64,000 bases of DNA from UBA7672 sp965229115 (GTDB taxonomy: Bacteria > Pseudomonadota > Alphaproteobacteria > Caulobacterales > Hyphomonadaceae). A program made the position numbers and the translations under genes. The notes below the pieces were generated by a model. The model was not told the DNA's origin, did not search any database, and saw only the letters and a list, made by a program, of their open reading frames with translations. Shown here piece after piece: positions 34,744 through 43,500 of the stretch (its first letter is position 1; every line of letters begins with the position of its first letter). The DNA lies in the NCBI GenBank assembly GCA_965229115.1, contig CBDDIR010000001.1:90328-154327 (forward strand). Direction: 5' to 3'.

Positions 34744-36304
34744 GGCTGTGTAAAAACGCAGGGCCGGTGTGATGTGGTCAGGTGAGCGCTGCTCGCAAGA
34801 CGCTGCCGCCGCTCAGGTCTGGATGGCGGCGATGAGCGGCTTGGTCCCGAGGATCTGGATCATTCTCTTCAGGTTGTAGGCCAGGACGTGGAGGCCCATC
34901 TCCGTTCGGACCTTTTCGAGGGTCTTGGTCAGGAAGTGAGTGCTTCCTATCCAGGATTTGAGGGTGCCGAAGGGGTGCTCGACGGTCTGCCGGCGGATGC
35001 CCATAGCGTGGGGCATGCGGTCCAGCCGGTCCTGCATCTGGTCCATGACGCCCTCGTGCTTCCAGCGTTTGAGCCGCTTGAGCTTGTCGGGCGTGCAGTT
35101 CGGCTTGAGCGCGCAGGTGAAGCAGGCGGTCAGGTGGCGGTAGTGGTCGATGTCGTCCTTGCGATCCGATCGCGCCGCCCCCTTGGTCAGCTGTTGCCCC
35201 GCAGGGCAGGTGTAGTGATCGTTTTCAGGGTCGTAGACGAAGTCGTTTCGGGTGAAGACGCCGCGCTCGCTGGGCCACACGGTCTTGGGGATGCAGGGCA
35301 GGATGCCGGTTCCCTCGCAGGCCAGCACCTGCTCGCCGTTGAAGTAGCCGCGATCGGCCAGGGTGGTGAGTTGCTCGCACCCAGTCGCGGCCTGGGCCTT
35401 CAGAGCCATGGGCTCCAGCTGGGTCCTGTCATGGCCCAGGTTGGTCACCTCGTGCGCCACGATCAGGTGGTGCTCAGCATCGACGGCGGTCTGCACGTTA
35501 TAGCCGACAACGCCGGTCCCCCGGCCGCTGGTCGCCATGGAGCGGGCGTCCGGATCGGTGAGGGAGAGCTGCTTGTCTGGAGCGGCCTGGACCTGCTCCT
35601 GCATTGCCTTCAAGTCCTGCATCTGGCAGCGCAGACCCGCGATCTTCTCATTGATGCGGCTGGTCCTGGCTTCGGCGATGTCGCTGTCCTCGCGGTCGGC
35701 CCGGTCCAGGGCGCCGAGGTAGCGGGCGATGCTGGCATCGACCTGCTCGATGCGCTTGGCGACCTTGGTCGCCGTGAAGTTCTTGTCGCGATTGTTGACC
35801 GCCTTGAACTTGCTGCCGTCGATCGCCACCACAGCCTTGGTGAACAGGTCCAGCCGGCGGCAAAGCTCGATAAACTGCCCGCAGGCCGCCCGGATCGCCA
35901 CGCCATTGTCCCGGCGGAAATCGGCGATGGTCTTGAAATCCGGCGCCAGCCGTCCCGTCAGCCACATCAACTCGATGTTGCGCTGGGCTTCGCGCTCGAG
36001 CCGCCGGCTCGACTGGACGCGGTTGAGGTAGCCGTAGAGGTAGATCTTCAGCAGGGTCGAGGGGTGATAGGCGGGACGACCCGTCGCCGCCGGCCGCACG
36101 CCGTCAAAACCAAGCGCCGCCAGGTCCAACTCATCAATGAACGCCTCGACCACCCGAACCGGATTGTCCTCGGTCACGTAATCGTCCAGCGAAGCCGGCA
36201 ACAGGAACGACTGCCGCCGATCCTCACCCTCAACGAAACGCCCCATCACCGGCCCTCCGAAAGCCAGTCGATTCTAACTAAGTTCGGGGCGTTTTCACAC
36301 AGCC
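34744..36304 (-). mobile_element. IS1182-family insertion sequence
   Basis: A 1561-bp element bounded by the 16-bp inverted repeats GGCTGTGTAAAAACGC (34744-34759) and GCGTTTTCACACAGCC (36289-36304), with one mismatch. It encodes one intact transposase. It abuts the truncated IS1380 copy on the left. No target duplication is evident, so one flank may have been rearranged. 36305-36726 shows no gene. Confidence 0.88.
34813..36249 (-). CDS. IS1182 transposase
   Basis: A 478-residue transposase: N-terminal DUF772 domain (GRPAYHPSTLLKIYLYGYLN, SSRRLEREAQRNIELMWLTG), first Asp in VVAIDGSKFKAVNNRDKNFT, second Asp in LADRGYFNGEQVLACE, and Glu in VEHPFGTLKSWIG. A Cys-rich segment (CPAGQ...CFTCALKPNC) is typical of IS1182. 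The gene is intact. Confidence 0.94.
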   Translation of the reverse strand: MMGRFVEGEDRRQSFLLPASLDDYVTEDNPVRVVEAFIDELDLAALGFDGVRPAATGRPAYHPSTLLKIYLYGYLNRVQSSRRLEREAQRNIELMWLTGRLAPDFKTIADFRRDNGVAIRAACGQFIELCRRLDLFTKAVVAIDGSKFKAVNNRDKNFTATKVAKRIEQVDASIARYLGALDRADREDSDIAEARTSRINEKIAGLRCQMQDLKAMQEQVQAAPDKQLSLTDPDARSMATSGRGTGVVGYNVQTAVDAEHHLIVAHEVTNLGHDRTQLEPMALKAQAATGCEQLTTLADRGYFNGEQVLACEGTGILPCIPKTVWPSERGVFTRNDFVYDPENDHYTCPAGQQLTKGAARSDRKDDIDHYRHLTACFTCALKPNCTPDKLKRLKRWKHEGVMDQMQDRLDRMPHAMGIRRQTVEHPFGTLKSWIGSTHFLTKTLEKVRTEMGLHVLAYNLKRMIQILGTKPLIAAIQT

Positions 36305-36726
36305 TGGACCCGGAGAGACCCATCAGCCGATTCACCCGTTGGGTGCTCCATCCTCGCACTTCCAATTCGACCATAACTCGCTGATATTTATGACTGATTC
36401 GGCGCGGAAGTACAAGAAAAAGCGCTCTCATCCGGGAAATCCGGGTTAACCCCGCCAGCTCGAGGAAGTCCCTTCCCCACACGGTCGATCAGACCGCCGC
36501 GGTGGCCGCCGCCTACCCTCGATGCGCCTCGACCCGGAACCGGCGAAGGGTGGGCCGACGGATCAGGTGGGGCTGGAGATTGAACGCGTTAGATCGGGGC
36601 GCGGGTGGCGAGGAACCTCTGGGCCGAGCGCTGGGACCTGAACTTTTGCTGCTTCCGTTCTCGTCGGATCGCCAAGTACGAGTCTCTGCCCGATTGTTCT
36701 CACGTGACCCGTTCAGGGGGCGCGAC

Positions 36727-37095
36727 TTAGAGATCCAGGTCCGCCAGGGTGCGGCGCCACGCGTCCGCGATGGCGAACGACCAGTCCGCGCCGCAGACCT
36801 CCTGCACAATTTCGGCGACGATGCCGAAGAAAGTGGCGAACCCCTCCGGGGGCACATCATACCCGGCGTGGGTCACCACCTCGGTCCGGACCAGGTGATC
36901 GGCGAACTGGCGCGCCCGGATGAAGTCGAGGATCGACTCGAAGGTCCGCATCAGCATCTCACCCTTGATGGTGTGGTGCGTATCGCGCCAGAACAACGCC
37001 TTCATATCCGGCTCGCATTCAAAGAGGCATGCATAGACGATTGGCGTCAGGCCCCCGCCCCACGCAGCGGCGATCTCAAGACTCTTTTCGATCAC
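36727..37095 (-). CDS. Single-domain globin-like protein
   Basis: A 122-residue all-helical protein resembling the heme domain of bacterial globins: YACLFECEPDMKALFW (B-C helices and CD-corner Phe) and THAGYDVPPEGFATFF with His76 as the probable proximal heme ligand, followed by the G-H helices. It lies 24 bp downstream of CYP153 no. 1 and is cotranscribed with it. It may buffer or deliver O2, or scavenge NO, for the P450 (inference). Assignment rests on motif pattern, so it is not certain. Confidence 0.65.
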   Translation of the reverse strand: MIEKSLEIAAAWGGGLTPIVYACLFECEPDMKALFWRDTHHTIKGEMLMRTFESILDFIRARQFADHLVRTEVVTHAGYDVPPEGFATFFGIVAEIVQEVCGADWSFAIADAWRRTLADLDL

Positions 37096-37119
37096 CTCGG
37101 CGTCGGGTCACGTGCGCCG

Positions 37120-38406
37120 TCAGTTCCGATAGGGAATGACCACCGGTAGGCTCTCATAGCCATGCACGAAGGCTGACCAGTTCAGGACGGGATCGCCGAC
37201 GACCTTGATCTCTGGGAAGCGCTTGAGGATCTCTTCCCAGATGATGGTCAGCTGCATCTCAGCCACGCGATTGCCGACGCAGCGGTGAATGCCAAAGCCG
37301 AAGGACATATGCTGGCGGGGCCGTTCGCGATCGATGATGAAGGCGTTGGGGGCTTCGATCATCTCCTCATCGCGATTGCCCGAGATGTACCACATGACCA
37401 CCCGCTCTCCCTTCTTGATGGTCTTGCCGCCCAGCTCGACATCACGCGTCGCCACCCTGCTCATGTGAGCCAGGGGGGTCTGCCAGCGGATGGTCTCGGA
37501 GATCATCGGCAGGATCAGGTCCGGGTTGGCGCGCAGCTTGGCGTACTGATCCGGGTTCTTGTTGAGGGCGAAGACGCTGCCAGAAATGGTGTTGCGCGTG
37601 GTGTCGTTGCCGCCGACGATCAGCAGGATGACATTGCCCTGATAGGTCTCCATGGCCATGTTCCGGGTGGCCGGATTGTGCGCCAGCATCGAGATCAGGT
37701 CGTTGCCGGGCTCGGCGTTCACCCGCTGGTTCCACAGCTCCTGGAAGGCGCCGAAGCACTCGAATATCGCCGCGCCCTTCTGCTCCCAGCTTTCCACCGG
37801 CCCGTGACCCGGCATGTTCATGACCATGTCCGACCACCAGGTCAGCTTGCGGCGCTGTTCGAACGGGAAGTCGAACAGGCTGGCCAAGGTCATGGCCGTC
37901 AGTTCCTTCGAGACCAGGTCGACCCAGTCGAATTCCTTGCCGATCGGCAAGGAGTCGAGGATCAGTCCGGCTCGTTCGCGCACCTGCGGGGACAGCGCCT
38001 GCAGGTTGCTGGGCGCCAGGGTGGGGCTGACCGCCTTACGCGCCGGGCTATGATCGGGTTCGTCCATGCTGATGAAGCCAGCGTTGCCGCGCCGGCGCTG
38101 CCCCATGATCTTCTCCTGCTCCTTGACCGCCTCGAGGTTGGCCAGGCCGATGCCCTCGGCCGAGGAGAAGGCCTCATGGTCGGTGTCCACGGCCATGATG
38201 TCGTTCCACTTGGTGACCGACCAATAGGGGCCGTACTCGCTTTCGGGCGTGAAGTGGACGGGATCCTCGCGACGCAAGCGCTCGAACACCGGCCAGATCG
38301 TGTCGTTGGCGAACCGGTCCACCCGGGCGGGGTTCAGCGCCTCCAGGGGCGTTGCAGCGACTTCGGCGGCCGCGTCAACGGCCGAGATCTTGACGGCGAT
38401 ATTCAT
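37120..38406 (-). CDS. Cytochrome P450, CYP153 family (copy 1)
   Basis: A 428-residue soluble class I P450. I-helix oxygen-activation motif GGNDTTRN, ExxR as SETIRWQTPL, and heme-ligand signature FGFGIHRCVGNR with Cys376. These are the hallmark sequences of CYP153 terminal alkane hydroxylases, which need a [2Fe-2S] ferredoxin and a reductase. I chose ATG 38406 (MNIAVKISAV) with GGGAGAG upstream. It is more diverged from copies 2 and 3 than they are from each other. No ferredoxin lies next to it; a globin gene follows. Confidence 0.92.
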   Translation of the reverse strand: MNIAVKISAVDAAAEVAATPLEALNPARVDRFANDTIWPVFERLRREDPVHFTPESEYGPYWSVTKWNDIMAVDTDHEAFSSAEGIGLANLEAVKEQEKIMGQRRRGNAGFISMDEPDHSPARKAVSPTLAPSNLQALSPQVRERAGLILDSLPIGKEFDWVDLVSKELTAMTLASLFDFPFEQRRKLTWWSDMVMNMPGHGPVESWEQKGAAIFECFGAFQELWNQRVNAEPGNDLISMLAHNPATRNMAMETYQGNVILLIVGGNDTTRNTISGSVFALNKNPDQYAKLRANPDLILPMISETIRWQTPLAHMSRVATRDVELGGKTIKKGERVVMWYISGNRDEEMIEAPNAFIIDRERPRQHMSFGFGIHRCVGNRVAEMQLTIIWEEILKRFPEIKVVGDPVLNWSAFVHGYESLPVVIPYRN

Positions 38407-38505
38407 CGCTGGCTCTCCCAGTTCGAGCGTCGCTGTCTGACAGCCTCCCGGGGCGCGTCGGCTGTGGGGACAGCGCGGGGCAGGTTGATCGCAAGGCGCA
38501 GCTAT

Positions 38506-38521
38506 GTCAACACGCATTGAC
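38506..38521. promoter_or_regulatory. Candidate TetR operator between CYP153 no. 1 and tetR
   Basis: The perfect dyad GTCAAcacgcaTTGAC lies midway between the divergent P450 (38406) and TetR (38577) genes. A GGAC...GTCC pair follows about 17 bp on. The position suits autoregulation by the adjacent TetR protein, which is an inference. Confidence 0.5.
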
Positions 38522-38576
38522 TTATCTCTTGCCGACGGACTTGATCGTTAGTCCAAGCTCTGGAATCTCTGCGCCG

Positions 38577-39182
38577 ATGAGTGACGCCACCACCCTCGCC
38601 CGTGCGCCGGCCGAACCGCGCAAACGCGATGCGGAGGCCACGCGCGCGGCCATACTGAACGCTGCTAAGGGACATTTTGCGCGCCTGGGCTACGATTGCG
38701 CCGTGCTGCGCCACATCGCCCAGGACGCCGGCGTCGATGTCGCGCTGGTCAAACGCTATTTCGGCGGCAAGGAAGCCTTGTTCGTGGAGGCGTTGAAGGC
38801 CTCGTTTCTCGCAGACGGCATGCGCGCGTGGGATCGTGCGACCTTCGCCCAAGAGATCGCGATCACGCTGGCGGACAGCCCTCACGTTGACGAGGAGCGG
38901 ACCCATCGGTTCCAGTTTCTGCTCCGCGCCGCCACGTCGCCTACCACGGCGCCACTCCTGAATGTCCTTATTCAAGACCGTTTTCTTGAGCCGATCCGCG
39001 CCTGGCTTGGCGGGGCCGACGCCGACGCGCGCGCGCGGGTGCTTGCGGCGAGCTACATCGGTTTTCTGGTCGAGCGGTTGGTCCGAGGCGAGGCGCTTGA
39101 GGGCCGTGAGCGGAGGGTCTTCATCGACCGGGTGAGCGCCATCTTCGCAGGCTTGATGACGGTTTCCGACGGACCGCCATAG
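38577..39182 (+). CDS. TetR-family regulator divergent from CYP153 no. 1
   Basis: A 201-residue TetR protein: helix-turn-helix at about 18-62 (ATRAAILNAAKGHFARLGYD, LRHIAQDAGVDVALVKRYFG) and a TetR C-terminal ligand domain. I chose ATG 38577 (MSDATTLARA). Divergent placement suggests it represses the P450-globin operon until a hydroxylatable lipid or its product binds. Confidence 0.88.
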   Translation: MSDATTLARAPAEPRKRDAEATRAAILNAAKGHFARLGYDCAVLRHIAQDAGVDVALVKRYFGGKEALFVEALKASFLADGMRAWDRATFAQEIAITLADSPHVDEERTHRFQFLLRAATSPTTAPLLNVLIQDRFLEPIRAWLGGADADARARVLAASYIGFLVERLVRGEALEGRERRVFIDRVSAIFAGLMTVSDGPP

Positions 39183-39237
39183 AGGCCTCCCCGATCAGAT
39201 AAGGAGGCCCCGAAATCAGAAAAAGTCGAGCCCGTTT

Positions 39238-39270
39238 ATCCCGGTTGGAACTCTCCATTCCAACCGGGAT
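39238..39270. other. Perfect 13-bp stem hairpin
   Basis: ATCCCGGTTGGAA and TTCCAACCGGGAT pair perfectly around a 7-base loop. A weaker GGCCTCC/GGAGGCC stem precedes it at 39183-39210. There is no T run, so a simple rho-independent terminator is doubtful. It may be an attenuator-type terminator for tetR or part of an IS end. Confidence 0.5.
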
Positions 39271-39284
39271 GGGTGCTAATGCTG

Positions 39285-39455
39285 GCTCTTGCGCATTCCA
39301 CTGATCATGGGCGCCTATTCCAGGCGATGGCGGGCGCCGGTTCCACGCGATCGGCGAAATCCAGCATCGAGACCTCCATTGCGAATTTCAATCCAAGCCG
39401 GCCATGTATTCCGATGCGAAGTCGGCCGTGGTTCCGATTTGAAGCCGGCCAACAG
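39285..39455 (+). repeat. IS21-type terminal repeat array
   Basis: Imperfect units of about 23-24 bp recur before the istA fragment: ATTCCgatgcgaagtCGGCC (near 39410), GTTCCgatttgaagcCGGCC (near 39434), an earlier unit ending AAGCCGGCC (near 39393), and ATTCC...GGCGCC units at 39296 and 39318. IS21-family ends carry several such IstA-binding repeats. The outer boundary is not resolved. Confidence 0.5.
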
Positions 39456-39534
39456 GCCGGGCGTTTTCCGGGCGCTTGTTCGGGTCAGCAACTGAGGCAA
39501 GAGCCTTTCCCGCGCAACAGGATGGAGGGGCTCG

Positions 39535-40044
39535 ATGCCGGCCAGGAGACTGCTGACCATGCGGCAAATTCGGCGCGCTCTGCGCCTACATCACGATGGC
39601 GCGGCGACGCGCGATATCGGCCGGGTGCTGGGGGTCGCCCGCAGCACGGTTCAGGACGCGCTCAAAGGGGCGGCGGCGGCGAACCTGCCGTGGCCGCTGC
39701 CGGAGGATCTGACCGACGAGGCTCTGGAAGCGCGGCTCTTTGCGCGGGCGGGGGTCGTGAGTGGGGCTCGCCGGCGTCCGGAGCCGGACTGGGGCTTGCT
39801 GGTGAGGGAGCTGAAGCGGCCCGGCGTCAACATGACGATCCTCTGGGAGGAGTATCGGCAGGTCTGGCCTGACGGCTATGGCTACTCGCGCTTCTGCGAC
39901 CTGCTGCGCGGCTTTGAGCAGCGGCTGTCGCCGGTGATGCGGCAACATCACGTGGCCGGCGACAAGGTGTTTGTCGACTACTCGGGCAAGCGGCTGGGGA
40001 TCACTGACCCGGCGACCGGCTTGGTGCTGTCAATGCCGCGGTAA
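39535..40044 (+). pseudogene. istA: IS21-family IstA transposase, N-terminal fragment
   Basis: The frame encodes the IstA helix-turn-helix (TMRQIRRALRLHHDGAATRD, VLGVARSTVQDALKGA) and the start of the integrase core with first Asp in KVFVDYSGKRLGI. It ends at 40044, soon after this Asp; the remaining two thirds and istB are absent here. Sequence from 40045 belongs to a different element. An istB C-terminal fragment lies at 55.9-56.2 kb. Confidence 0.85.
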
Positions 40045-40129
40045 AAGTCCCCAGAAGGGCCGGAGTAAAATTCCCCAGTTTCGCCGGTCAGTCCGTTGTG
40101 GCGGCGTAGCTGGATTTAGGCGGACGGCC

Positions 40130-40878
40130 TCGAGGCCTGGGGGTCGATGACGCGGCCTGGGACCAGACGACCTTCGGCAAGAACCGCGACCGGCTGCTGG
40201 CCGGCGACGTGGCGCACAAGTTCCTGGCCGCCGTTCTGGCCCACCCGAAGGTCAAACGGATGCTGTCCACCGACCACTTCAGCGTCGACGGCACGCTGAT
40301 CGAGGCCTGGGCGTCGATGAAGAGCTTCCGACCGAAGGACGGCTCCGGGGCGCAATGGCGGGGCCGACTTCCACGGCCAGGCCCGCAGCAACGACACCCA
40401 TGCCAGCACCACCGATCCGGACGCCCGGCTCTATCGCAAGGGGCCGGGCCAGGAAGTCAGGCTCTGCTTCATGGGCCCTGCCCTGATGGAGAACCGCGAC
40501 GGCCTGGTGGTGGACGCCTGCCTGACCCGGGCCGACGGCCACGCCGAGCGCATCGCCGCCCTGCACATGATCGAGCCACGCGCCGAGCGGCCGGAGCGCA
40601 TCACGCTCGGCGCCGACAAGGGCTATGACGTGGAGCACTTCGTCAATGAACTGCGCAGCCTCAACATCGCCCCGCACGTGGCGGCCAAGGTGAAGGGCTC
40701 GGCCATCGACGGGCGCACCACCCGCCACGCCGGCTACAAGCTGAGCCAAGTCATCCGAAAGCGCATCGAGGAGGTGTTCGGCTGGGCCAAGTCCGCCGCC
40801 GGCCTGCGCAAGCCCCGACACCGAGGGCTCGGCCGCGTCGGATGGCAGTTCACCTTCACCCTGGCCGCCTACACCTGA
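40130..40878 (+). pseudogene. IS5/IS1182-like transposase, C-terminal remnant
   Basis: It begins inside the gene with AWDQTTFGKNRDRLLAGDVA and STDHFSVDGTLIEAWASMKS (first Asp), changes frame near 40365, and continues LTRADGHAERIAALHMIEPR, ITLGADKGYDVEHFVNEL and VIRKRIEEVFGWAKSAAGLR. The N-terminus is missing and a frameshift is present. It is a relative of the remnant at 15772 but not its other half, since the two overlap in the KNRDRLL region. 40879-41086 shows no gene. Confidence 0.8.
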
Positions 40879-41086
40879 TCCGACTGCCAAGGCTCCTGGC
40901 GCAGGCCTCATGATCGCCAAACCAGGCCCGCAGTCCGTTTCGCACGCCCCTCGGCGCACCGCCCAGCGCCCAACCGCCGGGCAAAATGTCCCTCAAATCC
41001 CCGGATCAGCCTGCGCCGATCATCCGGCTTTTCCTCAGCCTGCTAGGTGGTCGTTGACTGAAGATCGTTCGCGCACCGCCAGGCTT

Positions 41087-42355
41087 TCAATCGCGATGCG
41101 GGATGACAACTTGCATCGCCTCATATCCCTTGATGAAGGCCGAGGGCACGCGCCTGGGCTCTTCCATGACCTTGATCTCAGGAAACCGCGGCAGGACTTC
41201 TTCCCAGAGTATGCGCAACTGCAGTTCGGCCAGGCGGTTGCCGACGCAGCGGTGGATGCCGAAGCCGAAGGACAGGTGTTGGCGGGGCCGCTCGCGGTCG
41301 ATGATGTAGGCGTTCGGGTTCTCGATCACCTCATCGTCCCGGTTGCCGGACGCGTACCACATGACGACCTTGTCGCCCTTCCGGATCGTCTTGCCGCCTA
41401 GCTCGATGTCGCGCGCGGCGGTTCGGCGCATGTGGGAGAGCGGGGTCTGCCAGCGAATTGTCTCGGAGACCATTGACGGGATCAGGGCCGGATTATCCCG
41501 CAGCTTGCGGTGCTGGTCCGGATTCTGGTTCATCGCCAGAACCGAGCCGGTCATGGAGTTGCGGGTGGTGTCGTTGCCGCCGACAATCAAGAGGATCAGA
41601 TTCCCGAGATACTCCATGCGGTCCATGTTCCGCGTCGCCTCGCCGTGGGCCAGCATGGAGATCAGGTCACCCTTCGGCGGCGCGTTCACGCGCTCGTTCC
41701 AGAGGCGGGTAAAGTAGTCCACACACCCGAACAGCTCCTCCTTGCGCTGTTCCTCTCCGCGGCCCGCTTCAAAAAGCGGGGAGTCGTTGTCCGCAGTGGC
41801 GACGTCCGACCAGCGGGTGAGCTTTCGGCGGTCCTCCCAGGGGAAGTCGAACAGGGTGGCCAGCATCTGGGTGGTCAGCTCGATTGACACCCGATCCACC
41901 CAGTCGAAGGGTTCGCCGATGGGAAGGGCGTCGAGGGTCTTGCCGATGCGCTCGCGGATTAGGGGTTCAAGAACATGCAGATTGGCGGGCGAGACGATGG
42001 GGCTGACCGTCTTGCGCTGGACGTCGTGTTTGGGCGGGTCCATCGCGATGAACATCGGAAGATTGAAGTCTTCCTTGGGGTCGACAATGGTGATCGAAGG
42101 CTCTGAGGAAAACGCCTCATGGTCGGTGTCGACCGACATGATGTCGTTGTACTTGGTCACCGACCAGAACGCGCCGTCCTCGTGATGCTCCGCCGGGTGA
42201 AGATGGACAGGGTCCTCCGTCCGCAGGCGTTCGAAGTACGGCCAGATGGTGTCGGTTCGCCAAAGCTCGATGTCGGTGACGTTGATGTCCCCCAACGGCA
42301 TGGCATATGCCTTGGCGCGGGCTTCGGCCTTCAGATCGATCAAACCATCATCCAT
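41087..42355 (-). CDS. Cytochrome P450, CYP153 family (copy 2)
   Basis: A 422-residue class I P450: GGNDTTRNSMTG in the I helix, SETIRWQTPLSHM around ExxR, FGFGIHRCVGNR with heme Cys370. It is nearly collinear with copy 3 (both begin with IDLKAEARAKAYAMPL/IDLRAEARAKAYAMPL), so one arose by recent duplication or transfer. It would hydroxylate a terminal methyl group of an alkyl substrate. There are no ferredoxin or reductase neighbours; electrons must come from elsewhere, possibly the ferredoxin at 56.6 kb. Confidence 0.93.
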   Translation of the reverse strand: MDDGLIDLKAEARAKAYAMPLGDINVTDIELWRTDTIWPYFERLRTEDPVHLHPAEHHEDGAFWSVTKYNDIMSVDTDHEAFSSEPSITIVDPKEDFNLPMFIAMDPPKHDVQRKTVSPIVSPANLHVLEPLIRERIGKTLDALPIGEPFDWVDRVSIELTTQMLATLFDFPWEDRRKLTRWSDVATADNDSPLFEAGRGEEQRKEELFGCVDYFTRLWNERVNAPPKGDLISMLAHGEATRNMDRMEYLGNLILLIVGGNDTTRNSMTGSVLAMNQNPDQHRKLRDNPALIPSMVSETIRWQTPLSHMRRTAARDIELGGKTIRKGDKVVMWYASGNRDDEVIENPNAYIIDRERPRQHLSFGFGIHRCVGNRLAELQLRILWEEVLPRFPEIKVMEEPRRVPSAFIKGYEAMQVVIPHRD

Positions 42356-42375
42356 TGGCGTTTCCCTAGTTGCAT

Positions 42376-42409
42376 ATTTTCAGTAACCGTGAAAATGACG
42401 TATGCGTCA
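42376..42409. promoter_or_regulatory. Paired palindromes upstream of CYP153 no. 2
   Basis: ATTTTCA-7 bp-TGAAAAT (42376-42396) abuts TGACGtatgCGTCA (42396-42409), both perfect. They start 20 bp before the P450 ATG, where an operator would block transcription. No regulator gene is adjacent. The TGACG/CGTCA half-site also occurs, in the inverse order, upstream of copy 3. Confidence 0.5.
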
Positions 42410-42476
42410 ACTCCATTCGGTGCGTCTCGCAAGTCAGTTGTAGGCGACAAATGTAGGCGACAAAAAACCCAGTTGC

Positions 42477-42554
42477 CTGACGCCGGAGAAGCTTAATGCG
42501 CTCAATGCCGATCTGTTCAAGGCGCTCGAAGCCTATGTCGCCGACTTGGAGGCT
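42477..42554 (+). pseudogene. Enoyl-CoA hydratase gene fragment
   Basis: This 78-bp piece encodes LTPEKLNALNADLFKALEAY and VADLEA, nearly identical to residues of the hydratase encoded at 25313 (LNALNVDLFKALEAHVADLEA) but missing three codons after LT. It ends at the IS-end relic at 42556. It is a remnant of a paralogous catabolic gene cut off by insertion. Confidence 0.8.
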
Positions 42555-42555
42555 G

Positions 42556-42579
42556 TGAGGTGGCGCCGGAAATTCGGAC
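42556..42579. repeat. Relic IS3-type terminal sequence, copy B
   Basis: The 24 bp are identical to 11617-11640. Here they terminate the enoyl-CoA hydratase fragment, which supports their origin as the end of a now-lost IS element that inserted into that gene. Confidence 0.55.
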
Positions 42580-42605
42580 AGTTGGCTAAGAGTCTGAACT
42601 CACGA

Positions 42606-43421
42606 TCAAGGGTTTGCGATCCTGCGGGTCATGAGCTGGACCGATGCCATGAGCAGCCAGGCGGTCGAGCTCTCGATGGTCCTCTCGAAGTCCTTGGCCA
42701 GGCGGCGGTTTCGCCCGAGCCAAGCGAAGGTGCGTTCCACGACCCATCGCCGGGGCAGCAGCACGAAGCCCTTGGCGGTGTCGGATCGTTTGATGATCTC
42801 GATCACCCAGTCACCGCGTCCGGCCATGGCGTCACGCAGCTTGTCGCCGGCATAGCCCCCATCGGCGAAGACGTGGCGCAGCCAGGGGAAGCTGGCGCGG
42901 ATCGAGGTCAGGACATCGGGTGCGCCGTCACTATCCTGGATATCGGCCGTATGAACGAGCGCGGCGACCACGAAGCCGCCGGTGTCAGTGAGGATGTGAC
43001 GATTGCGGCCTTTGATCTTCTTACCCGCGTCATAGCCACAAGGGCCGCCGCTTTCCGTAGTTTTGACACTCTGGCTGTCGATCACCCCGGCGCTGGGCGA
43101 GGCCTGGCGCCCCGTCGCCTCCCGGCAGGCCATCAGCAGCAGGTGATTGATCGAGGCCCAAAGACCGCGGTCGCGCCAAGCGTAGAAATACCGCTGAACC
43201 GTCGTCATCGGCGGGAAGTCCCGGGACAGCCAGGGCTGCCCGCTGCGCAAAACATACAGAAGGGCGTTGGTGATCGTCCGCAACGAGCACTTCGCCGGCC
43301 GCCCCAGGTGAGACCGCGCCGGGATCAGCGGTTCTAGAACCGCCCATTCCCCATCCGTCAGGTCGCTTGAATACCGCAAGCCCTTTCGGGCATGCTTGCG
43401 CCGGGTGGTTTCGGTCCACAT
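42606..43421 (-). CDS. IS5-family transposase
   Basis: A 271-residue single-frame transposase: DUF4096-like N-terminus (DLTDGEWAVLEPLIPARSHL), first Asp in GVIDSQSVKTTESGG, second in HVFADGGYAGDKLRDAM, and Glu in RRWVVERTFAWLGRNRRLAK. It appears intact. I could not identify matching terminal inverted repeats with confidence, so element limits are not given. Confidence 0.9.
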   Translation of the reverse strand: MWTETTRRKHARKGLRYSSDLTDGEWAVLEPLIPARSHLGRPAKCSLRTITNALLYVLRSGQPWLSRDFPPMTTVQRYFYAWRDRGLWASINHLLLMACREATGRQASPSAGVIDSQSVKTTESGGPCGYDAGKKIKGRNRHILTDTGGFVVAALVHTADIQDSDGAPDVLTSIRASFPWLRHVFADGGYAGDKLRDAMAGRGDWVIEIIKRSDTAKGFVLLPRRWVVERTFAWLGRNRRLAKDFERTIESSTAWLLMASVQLMTRRIANP

Positions 43422-43500
43422 GTCAAATTCCGTTGATGGCTCGCACCTTCAACAGAATCACAAGTATCTGAAATCACCCATCTTCATTTCGGGTCAGCCT

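Noticed and set aside
34888..36384. 498-codon plus-strand frame opposite the IS1182 transposase
   Set aside because: Shadow of the transposase gene.
42432..42456. Tandem GTAGGCGACAAA duplication upstream of CYP153 no. 2
   Set aside because: Only two units; too short to call a regulatory or variable repeat.
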